Assembly (NCBI GenBank): GCA_028386065.3
Contig: JAKUCV010001412.1
Span: forward strand, 5,853-69,852
Length of the DNA stretch: 64,000 nucleotides
Reading direction: 5' to 3'
Origin: Turnera subulata
Taxonomy: Eukaryota > Streptophyta > Magnoliopsida > Malpighiales > Passifloraceae
The position numbers were made by a program, and so were the translations under genes. The notes below the pieces were generated by a model that saw only the letters and a list, made by a program, of their open reading frames with translations, made no database searches and was not told the DNA's origin. Positions 54,562 through 64,000 of this stretch are shown here, piece by piece (the stretch's first letter is position 1; each line of letters starts with the position of its first letter).

Positions 54562-57488
54562 TAAGTTCTATTGGTCAGCTAAGTTGATATATATATGGTA
54601 TATTGTACCCGTTGTACCATGCCTGTCACAGAACATGCACTGCTACTAGTGCCCATAATTATGTTCAATTGGTACGGTACATGAACATCCCATTAACCTT
54701 TGCAGGTGATATCAATTTATTTGCAAGATCTTCACCTCTTCCCTTTTAATTTATAGCAGAACTGTCATTTGGATCTTCAACACTTCATTTCGATGTGTCC
54801 TCTGTTAATAGACATTCTTCCAAATTAAATACTCAGGGACACATATGGACTGTTTAGTGTGTTTTGTATTAAAGGGGAAGAATGTAGAGAAAGCAACTTT
54901 ATAAATCTTGTCTTTGGAGAAAAGAAAACAACAAGAACCCCACTAGGAAGACCTTTCTCAGACTCCTCTGTTGGATATGAATGTTATAATTAAACATAAG
55001 AATGTTTAAAGGTGGAAGGTACAGAGATACCGGACCTAAATTTGCTGCCCCCACAGAGGTACAATCTTGTGAACACAATAGAGTTTGAAATACAGCCACT
55101 ACCATCCATATATAATTAAAACCGTCCTCATTTTAATATTAATGGTTGCTTCACCAATTGCCATAAGAAGCTGAGGACCCTCCTTTTAAAATTAGGGGAT
55201 GTTGTCCCCTACAGAACTCATGTTTGAACAAGAGGTAGTCCATTCGACATTTAATATGTGAAGCAAAGATCCCCAACACCTCACATGGCTGGCATAGGCT
55301 GACATTAATCAGAGATGTGTTTGCAGTTTAAACACACACATGTGGAGAACAAAACTTTCAAACATGAAAATTAATTATAGTTAGTACACGATCAAAAACA
55401 AAAAAGTAAATATAGTTTAATATAGCATCAATCAGATTAACAAGAGTCAAAGATCTCCTCTCCTTTCGACAAAAAATAAAAAAATAAAAAAATATCCTCT
55501 CCTCAGGGAGGGAGAGTAATGTCTCTTCCTTAAGTTGTTGGACATTTGATCATAATCCTACTCCAAATATTTTAATTAATAGTCACTGTGATAGGAACAT
55601 AAACTACAGGAAAACGAAATGGGTCTTGAATTTTGATTTTTCATGAGACAGAAATGTCAGTTGGCTTACATGAAATGAGACATGACACTGAAACTGAAGT
55701 TTGTTAGACATATGGCAGTAAGTAACCCCTCTATCTAGCGAAGCCGGCAGCCAACTTCTTATACTAGTATTTCTCATGGTCTGGTTTATGTTAATGACAT
55801 GGCTTTTGCTTTATTTAAATTGCAAATTAATATGCTGTAATGCTTTGGGTTAACATCAACGGTCCCTAACGGGTTCATTACCCTCTCCCCCAAACAAAAT
55901 CAACCTAATTATAAGGTGTGGAATGGGGTAATTAACAATGTGCCTCAAGCAATTGCTCTTGCTTCTTTTAAGCTGCAGCCGACATATTATATGAATGCAT
56001 CTACTGGAAATATGGGTAATTACGTGCCAAGATATGTAACTAGCTATGAGGATTCTTCCCAGAAACTTGTCAGCTTGAGCCATGAGAATTGGCATTGAAC
56101 TTTGGTGTGTTTCCACAGGGGTTGTGTTGTGCCTAATGATTTACTATTATATACTTTAGTTTCATGTAAAGATATATAGTAGTGCGTGCTTTATATGCCA
56201 AGCCACTAGTTCAGTCCGTGATGCTAATCCAAGCAACGGAATCGATAGAATACCTAAATTCTTAAAAGCTATTATTAAATGCACTCCTTTCCATTAGTAC
56301 CATCATACGTGTGCAAACTTCAGAAGCTCTTTCGAGCATTTACTCCAAGATTTATTCCTGGCAAAAGAGTAAAAGACAACACCAGTTGAGCATTTAGAAT
56401 AATATGAATACTATATACTATATAGTTAACAGTAAACGAAAAGATCCATAGTTATCTTAACCTTTTTTTCTTTTTGTTTCTTTTGGTTGTAAATGAACAA
56501 CAATTTCACTTTTGCACCTAAATCTGGAATCGAATCGGGACTGGCAATTCTGTATATATATAGAAGCCGGTAAACAGCAAAGGGCGTGGCAAACGTGGAT
56601 AAGATTGTGGGGTGTCCTTGTCCACCCAAGGAATCTCTCCTAACACGCCAGTTCTAAGCTAGGTAGATGCACAGAAAATTTGCCTTAATATATAATAGAT
56701 TCAGGCACCAGGAGGGATTGATTGAAACCCTATTTAGCTAAGTATCTCTCTTCTAGTAGTAGATAAGCCAACCAGCCAGCCAGCCAAAATATTTGTCTTG
56801 GTTCTAACTAAGCTTAGCTATGAAGGGAGTTATCAAATCTAGAAAATCTTTTAGTAATAGTAGTAAGTAGTAGCTAGCTTCTAGCCTAACAAAACAAACA
56901 ATGTCCAAACCATTGACCCCGTCGACAGCGCTGAGCATGCCCGGCCATGCTTCCACATCCTCACATCTCTCCACGTGGCATATCCTATTAGCTTCCCAAG
57001 TCTGTGCCGGTGCTAATTATTTTATTACCTAGTATTTCTTTCTAATGCTATTCCCACGATAACATACTGTGTAATTAGTAGCAGTAGTTGCAGTATCAAA
57101 AGAGTTCTTTTTTTAGAAAAAAATATTGAAGTGCCCAGAATTTAAATGTCAATTTTGTAGTATTAAATTGACCCATGTTGCCAGAGTTAGTTGGGCAATG
57201 AGACATGGCCTGCTTGATTAAGACCTTTTACTACTAGTACTAATATTAGCAGAGAAACTGGGGAGGGAGCTGTATAGAAAGAGACTGCTGCTTATTTCCT
57301 TCCCTCTCCTCTCCTTCCTTCCTTCCTTTCTTTCTTTCTTCCTTCCAGTCCCTTAATTATCTACCCTCTTCTTCTTCTTGTTCTTCTTCTTCTTGTTTCT
57401 TTTCTTTCTTGCAGTCCCTGAATTTGGGTTGTTGTTAGAGGGATAGATAGGTAGCTAACTAGTTCGAGGGAGAGAGAGGGCCGGAGAG
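54562..57488. other. Intergenic region upstream of the PADRE gene
   Basis: AT-rich, with only short unrecognised frames (92 codons or less). The last 250 bp are the probable promoter and leader of the PADRE gene, including a pyrimidine microsatellite. No transposon ends were identified. Confidence 0.35.
57296..57416. repeat. Pyrimidine-rich CTTC/TTC microsatellite in the PADRE leader
   Basis: Runs of TTCC, TTTC and TTC units. Such tracts are common in plant 5' untranslated regions. Confidence 0.7.
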
Positions 57489-58739
57489 ATGGGGAATTGC
57501 CAAGCCGTAGATGCTGCTGCTCTGGTGATACAGCACCCAAGTGGGAAGATAGAGAGACTATATTGGCCTGTTACTGCCAGTGAGGTCATGAGAACAAATC
57601 CTGGGCACTATGTTTCCTTGATCATTCCATTGCCTAATTCTTCTTCAGGAGAAGAACACCAAGAGCAGAAAACTACTGTGCAGTTCACGCGTGTTAAGCT
57701 TCTAAGGCCAAGCGATACTCTTGCACTTGGCCATGCATATCGCCTGGTTACCACTCAAGGTAATTAATTAAGTAAAATATATAGTTTTGTCATTTGTCTT
57801 CATAAAAAACAAGTGAGGATTCTGCATATATAATCAAAGCAATAATAGAGTTGTACCCGGTGAGTGAGCTTAATTAAGTTTCTGATTGTGCATTTGTATG
57901 AATCACTACTTGCAGAAGTTATGAAGGTGTTGAGGGCCAAAAAGTCTGCAAAAATGAATAGGCAGCAATCAGAAGCAGCAGCAGCAGCAGTTGACAAGTC
58001 ACAGGCAGCTATATCAGATAAGCAAAAAGCTTCAGATTGCCAACTGCAGGGAAGGAAGTCTGATGTGGAGAATAAGGATAGCCAGCAGGTAATTAATTAA
58101 TATCCACAAATTAAATTAATCTGATCCTTCCCTTTTTTTTTTCTTTTCTGCAACCAAAATTTTCTTAATCGCAACCAAATTTATCATGTTGGGGTGAATT
58201 CTTCAAATTAATTGAAATGATTTTCACTACGTATCCACCAATATGCTTGTGGTGGGAGATCTTATGATATTCAGTTTTGATGAACAAGTTTTCTTCAGCG
58301 GAGAGGAGGTGTTTCTTATTCTCTATTCTACATACAACAGATATTCATCAGTTCTAATTCAATGGAAAAAGATCCCCATAGAAAAGAAATACTTCAGCTT
58401 TATGTACAACCAATTTTTTTTTTTTTTTGTTTTTTTATCAAGCGTAACTCAATCTCAAGTGGTAGTCCATCCAATCCATACAATGAAACATGCTTGTCTA
58501 CTGAGCAATTAAAACGTGGAAAGCAGAAATTAAGATTCATCATTGTCTCGTTTGAAAGTTTTTCACCCAAAAAAAATGAATACTAATAATTATGATGACA
58601 AAAAAAAATTCAGGTGGTAAAGCAGCAAAAGCATCACCGACCAAGGGCGCCATCAGTAAATAATGCTGCAGCTGTGGTATCAAGGACAAAGTCATGGCGT
58701 CCCTCATTACAGAGTATCTCTGAGGCAGCAGGGAGCTGA
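57489..58739 (+). CDS. PADRE/DUF4228 domain protein
   Basis: Small plant protein of the PADRE (DUF4228) family, members of which respond to pathogen and abiotic stress; the molecular function is not known. Three exons (57489-57759, 57916-58088, 58614-58739) give 189 residues; introns are GT-AG and phases match. The N-terminus MGNCQA fits N-myristoylation at Gly2 with possible palmitoylation at Cys4, so membrane attachment is inferred. The PADRE core includes VIQHPSGKIERLYWPVTASE, a central GHYVSLII strand, and VKLLRPSDTLALGHAYRLVT, ending at about residue 90. The rest is polar and Ala/Gln/Lys-rich with the usual C-terminal basic-Trp motif (SWRPSLQSISE). It lies between the NAT and PRIN2 genes, as I recall for At1g10530. 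Confidence 0.92.
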
Positions 58740-59134
58740 CAAATTTCCTACTTCAACTGCCTAAATTATCCGTCAAAAGTGTGATGTAGATTGCTTCTAT
58801 CATCTCTAATTAATGGCTGGTTACACATAGACTCCTTACACAGAGGAAAAAAGAAGAAAGCAGACAGAAATAGTTTGAGGACTCTATAAAGGAGGTGGCT
58901 GGTCAGGTGTCTAATTAAACCATTATCTACCAGAGAGCGAGCAACCAGTTTCAAGCCATTTTCAGGCAATAATAATTTTTTTTTCCTAAAAAATCTGTAT
59001 AGCTACAAAATGATCAATGAACCTGGTATTGGTTTTACAAGTAAGTTTATGTTGCCTTCATTTTGTACACGTTTATGATGATGATGGCCCAACAAGAATT
59101 AACTTCAATTATGCAAGTAGTAAAAAGCAAAAAG

Positions 59135-62100
59135 TCATGGGTTTGAGTTGCTCCAATTTTCCCAGTCCTCATCAACATACTTTTGGGCCCATAACAGGGC
59201 TGTTCTTGCAGCCGAAGGTGCTCCGGGTAACTTATTCTGCTGAAGAGCAACTAGCATATCAGTGAATGGTTCCACCAATAATGTCCCAGGCCCTCCATAA
59301 TCCTTGTGCAAGAAGCTGCTAAATATCTGGTCAACCAATAATTCCATGCTAGTTAGCAACAATGAAATTTTTTAAAAAATTTTCTATTTCTATCCTAAAA
59401 GCATCTAAGGCATGTGAAGCCATCTATAATGATGTCCCCAAACATGAACAAAACCACCTTTGAATCAATTGGTGGAAATTGTCCAAATAATAATAATGCC
59501 CATTCTGTTTCCAGGTCAGACTGCGCTTTTGCGGGTCAATAAATAACTATTCCAAATTCAAGCCAAGCAAATGCAACGTTGCAAGGCATGAAAATGTAAA
59601 ATGTCTTCGTATTATTTGTGAGAGAAAAGAAAAGAAAAAAACGCATCACGAAAATTTGGTAAATCATGCATTAGGTGCGGTGTGAGGTTTAGAGAAAATT
59701 AAACAACAGCAAATGCTGATTGTATCATATGGTTCAATGGCAGAATTTTCAGTCTTCATAATAACCAATACTGGAGAGGGGGGAAAGGTGAAAAGCCAAG
59801 CACCATTAAAATCCCTTAATCCTCGATTAGCCTGAAGAGATAGAGAAACATGTTCTGTCATAAAAATTAAAAAATGCAAAAGGAGAAAACTCTGCCTTCT
59901 CATCATCACAGGACCCTTGCAATAAATTTTCTTGGGTTTATCTCTTATACTAATTCTTCCTTTTCATCTTAACAGCTTATTAATCCGTGTGTTGCATGTG
60001 GATAATGGTAAAAAAAGTTATTATTTTTTTATAATACTCAGTAACACTAAATCCCAAAAGAAAAAAAACATGTCTAAAAATCCAAAGTTCAAGGACTCTA
60101 AGTTTGTTTATCATGGCACTTCAGACTAAATTATAGGTTAACTAGTCCAAGATTTGTGTTACTTTCTTCTCAGACAAAATCATATTAATCTCAGTATACA
60201 AGAGCTCTATGTACATTTTGTTAGCTACTTAAAACGCCCAGTTAAGAGACACGACATCACAAGTAATTCAATTATGCCCTGCATCCATAACCATGGGCTC
60301 ACCATATTGTACCTAATAAATGTATAAACTCTGTCATTAAGAACTGACAGTTCACCAGATAATTTTCTGCTATTTGACCTTCTTAGATAGAACGAAGTTT
60401 TTATGCCAGGCACCAGATTCAGGTCAATCTCCTCCTGTTCTTGAGGTTTAGACTTTAGACTAAAACATAAAGGAATAAATCTTACGCTGCAGTTTGGAGT
60501 AGCTTTCAGGAATTGTGGCATGTATGACTAAGAGAGAGAGAGAGAGAGAGAGAGAGAGGTTGTCTTACTAATATTGATACATATGTGATAAGAAAAAGAA
60601 AAAATATTAAAAATACATTTATTTGTTTTCCATATTTAATTAAAAATTATAACATATTTTTTAAGATTCTGACATCATTATACCAGTTCCAATTTCACGA
60701 TCCTTAATATCCAAACTTTAACCAAAACCACTGCGAATCCTTTCTTTAAGCAGATGAATCCCAATAAAGTGAAGTAGCTTTTGTCATTCTGCAAGCAATT
60801 TAGAAGTCGTTGAAATAATGTTTAACAAAACTTGTCTTGTGAAAAACTGATGAATCAAGCATCACACTGAAGGTTTTCTAGAGAAAGCCAATTCTACACC
60901 CAGATCGTTATCCACGCTTCTATCTTCGGGAAAAATCAAAACCTCATTCTTAGCATGTAACAGCTCCAATAATTAGCTACTGAAATCTCTAAGATAAAAC
61001 ACATGAAACACATCAAGCAACCTCCTTCATCCATGACCAAGAATTCAGCATTTTGAAGATAGAAATATAAAACCAAAATATTCCAACTTTTTTTTTGTCT
61101 CTAACAACTGATAGTTACATCACCAAATAATTTTCTACGAGTTGGCCTTCTTAGCACAGGCACATTGAAGCTTTCATACCAGGAAAAAAAATTAGGTCAA
61201 CTTCCTACGATTTTCTATCTTTGGACTAGGTGAAATGATAAAAAAAAAAAGAAAAGGAAACTGTAGTCCATGAAGGTTTGGCTGGTTAACTATCATGGAG
61301 ACTCACTTCAAGACTTGGAGGACAACTTGTGCTTTTTATTGCATGCAACTAAAGCTGGATTAATTTAGTATGCGTACTTTACATTTGTAGAACCAATGCT
61401 CATGAAATCTCCATTTATGCGACCGCTCCTAACTTATTGCATCCGACTCAATGTGAGACATGCATTCTAACCGATCTTTTCGGAAAATCTACTCCAGAAG
61501 TCACCACAACAATTGTCCTCAATGGACCAAACATTAAGGTTTGTTCTGTTCTTATTTTTTCTGAAAGGGAAAAGGATAAATAAAGAATAAAAAAAAAAAG
61601 ATAAGAAATTTGAGACTCTCCACTCGCCAGGATTCATAAATTTTTATCATTTATCCTCCTCACTAATAATATGTGTGATGCTTCATCAATTCCTCACCGT
61701 CTCTCTACTCATCCACCATGTGTCAGTCGGGGTTGTATGCATGTATAATCTCCAGCAGGTAATGGTTAGTTTTCTCATTGCTTTTGTGCTATTGAAACTA
61801 ACAAAACTGTACGTATATATAGCTAAAACTTCAATTATGAGTGGGTCATAGAAATACCAATTACAGACCGTCCATGAAACAAATCCAAAGCAGGCCCAAG
61901 GAAGGAAGGAAGGAAAGAAACAGTGTTATTAGTTATTACCAACCTCGGAGCAAACCTCGACAACTTCATCCAGAGCATCGCCAAATGTCTCTTTCTCCTT
62001 GGACAATTTCTTCCGGAGCTCAGTCCTAAACTTGTTGGTCTCCTGTAGGAAGCGAAGATTTTTAAGAAACAAGAAAAATTCAAAATACTAACTAACTACC

Positions 62101-62388
62101 TACCTACCTAATAGAAGAAAAAAAAAAACGTAAAATTACAATTAATGTAGTGAGTGAGTAATTAAGGAGCTATTCTTGGCTTACATATTGGGCAAATTGT
62201 GGATTGGGGTCGGGGTAGACGTACTTCTGTGTGGATCGAGCGATGGCTCTGGAGATGGGTTTTGCAGAGAAGGGGCGGTGTAGGAGGAGGGGAGGGGTGC
62301 GCAGTGTACGACAGCTGAATTTGGCGGGAGAGTGGAGACAGAGAAGAGGGGATGGAGGGAAACAACCGCAACCAAGAAGAGCTGCCAT
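59135..62388 (-). CDS. PRIN2: PRIN2-like plastid protein
   Basis: Homolog of PLASTID REDOX INSENSITIVE 2, a chloroplast nucleoid protein needed for full activity of the plastid-encoded RNA polymerase and for redox signalling to the nucleus. Three exons (62185-62388, 61944-62042, 59135-59326) give 164 residues; both introns are GT-AG in phase 0, and intron 2 is 2.6 kb. The first about 45 residues are Ser/Pro/Arg-rich with few acids, as in a transit peptide. The conserved part is KYVYPDPNPQFAQ, FRTELRKKLSK, GDALDEVVEVCSE (a Cys available for redox control) and FLHKDYGGPGTLLVEPFTDM, ending in WAQKYVDEDWENW. I start at MAALLGCG (AAAAATGGC context); in-frame ATGs upstream would give an atypical extension. 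Confidence 0.88.
60531..60558. repeat. GA dinucleotide microsatellite
   Basis: Fourteen uninterrupted AG units within intron 2 of the PRIN2-like gene. Confidence 0.85.
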
Positions 62389-64000
62389 TTTTGGTTTGGC
62401 TGGATAACCAACCCAAGAAGGCTTAGATGGAGGAGTGGTGGCATCACATGGCATCGGTCTCGTCAATACTTCTTCTAAAGCCAGGAGGAGGTCACCCAAC
62501 TATGGTAATTCATGGGCCTAAATGTTGAGGCTAATTTTGTAGAGCCGCCTCTAAGATTTAAGACTTACACTGGTGCCAACTAATCTCGGATAAAAAGAGG
62601 TGGTGGACATTGGGCTCAAATTAATGCATTTATTACTCATATAAGGAGGCCTTTAGTTAGGCCCAAACGAAGCAGCCCAGGGAGAGCGGGAAGAGAACTC
62701 ACGACTTACTGCATGAGTTGACGGCTGGGGGTGTACCGACTACAGGAGAGAATCAAGGCCATAGGATAATGCACATGTGAAGTCTTTAAGTACCTAACTA
62801 ACTATTTAGGGAAAGAGATAGAATGTATACAATAATGGAATAGTTAGGGCTTTTCTTCCTGTAAATTCCACCCACTCTTGTAATCCCTGTTGTTGCTAAT
62901 CAATAAAAGTGCAAACAGAATTCGTATCAATTACTAGTATAGTAGTACTACCCTAAATGCAAACCAAAGGCATGCAACTTTCAAATTAAGTCTTGTGTTG
63001 AAAAAGTTTTAATTAACAGGGTATTTTATGATACATCGGAATCCTAATAACTACCCCATAAATCCTATCTTATCCCTAAACCACCTACAATTCCACCATT
63101 GGAATTAAACCCATGACCTCTTGAATAAACACCAAGAGAGATGCCACTATACCACAAGTTCCAATCAGACATGCATGTGCAACTATGTATTACTTCTTTC
63201 CTTTTTCAACATGTGTAATTACTTCATTTCATTTATTCTATTTCATTACATCTAATTACATCCATTCCTCGGAAAATGCCTTTTTGAGATATTCTTGTGC
63301 TGCCAGTGTCTTGTAAAACATGTGATAAATCTCTGTAGAAGATGCATATTGTTTGGAATGGATAGGTTGATAAGATTAATTCAAATAAAGTGCAATGTTA
63401 AAGTAAAGCATAACGAACCTGTGCTTCTAAATAAATTTCAAAAAGTTGTGTCAAAAAGGGTGTCCGGTAAATTCACAATACTCTTTTAAAAGCAGTGTGA
63501 CCAGTTTCTGCATTCATTCATAAAGAACCTCTAACAGTATGTAGTATTTTACCTGGCAAAAAAAAAAAAAGTATGTAGTATTTTATTTTGTCTCAGTGGA
63601 TATATTTAACATATGTATAGTTTAATTTGTGTTATTCCTAAAGTGGCCAGCGCAAGCTTGGATTGAAATTCTATTTCTTGCCCCACACACACACACAAGG
63701 AAATATAGTATATAATATCTCGATCGATGTACAAATATTAATTTTTACTACCTCTGAGTTATGCAAGTCAAAAGCTGTAAATATATATGGAGAAGTCACT
63801 TTCAGTATTTTATTCTATGCGGCCCAACTCAACCCATCGGGCTCAATCACAGAGGCATTGAAATTCAATTTCTTGCCTTTCCGTCATGCACTTCAATTAT
63901 TTTCCTTTCTTGTTGCGGAGTAGGAATTAATTACTGTAATGTGTGGACTATGGGAGATGGAGACATTGATGTGGAATGCACTGAGCATCAGCAGTAATGT
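62389..64000. other. Upstream region of the PRIN2-like gene
   Basis: Promoter side of the PRIN2-like gene, running to the window edge. Frames are under 90 codons and unrecognised. A small poly(A) insertion with target duplication lies at 63537-63585. The AATAAAAG at 62902-62909 could be a polyadenylation signal of an unidentified plus-strand transcript or transposon. Confidence 0.35.
63537..63585 (+). mobile_element. Minute 5'-truncated retroposon with 15-bp target duplication
   Basis: GTATGTAGTATTTTA occurs at 63537-63551 and again at 63571-63585. Between the copies there is only CCTGGC and 13 A. A poly(A) end bounded by long direct repeats is the mark of target-primed retroposition; almost the whole element was lost at insertion. 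Confidence 0.6.

Overview
The window is nuclear DNA of a flowering plant, probably a eudicot. Genes have several short exons with GT-AG introns, intergenic DNA is AT-rich, and every recognisable protein has a close plant family (matrixin-type MMP, RLCK-VII kinase, TBL acetyltransferase, PADRE protein, PRIN2). No tRNA, rRNA or CRISPR array was seen. All exon junctions were read by eye from reading frame and splice-site sequence.

Layout. 1-2.8 kb: minus-strand Ty1/copia LTR with a primer-binding site and AT-rich internal DNA. 3.4-4.3 kb: matrix metalloproteinase (-). 7.3-10.3 kb: PBL28-like receptor-like cytoplasmic kinase (+). 11.8-13.5 kb: plastid GNAT acetyltransferase (-). 16.1-17.6 kb: TBL-type polysaccharide O-acetyltransferase (-). 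20.3-22.8 kb: LSM12-like gene (+) whose first intron looks like a U12-type AT-AC intron. 23.6-24.5 kb: decayed copia pol. 26.97-29.9 kb: solo LTR of a Ty3/gypsy-like family. 29.9-37.0 kb: a second element of the same family, inserted 7 bp away, with a truncated 5' LTR, a 3.8 kb 3' LTR and an unexplained pair of antisense genes between them. 38.9-42.6 kb: nucleobase-ascorbate transporter (+, 14 exons). 45.2-46.9 kb: retroposon with A-rich target duplications and a nested hAT-like element. 47.1-51.9 kb: copia element with identical LTRs but a defective polyprotein. 53.2-54.6 kb: a hAT-like transposon carrying pieces of two host genes (deoxyhypusine hydroxylase and UMP synthase). 57.5-58.7 kb: PADRE/DUF4228 protein (+). 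59.1-62.4 kb: PRIN2-like plastid protein (-).

Genes in context. From memory, the kinase-GNAT-LSM12 order matches Arabidopsis At1g24030-At1g24040-At1g24050, with an MMP (At1g24140) nearby. The NAT-PADRE-PRIN2 group resembles At1g10540-At1g10530-At1g10522. The genes are not an operon; they are independent housekeeping, cell-wall, signalling and plastid genes separated by transposon-rich spacers.

Most unusual items: the two-gene hAT capture (a Pack-type element), the probable AT-AC intron, the antisense gene pair inside the gypsy shell, two same-family LTR insertions 7 bp apart, and a recent copia insertion that is nevertheless defective.
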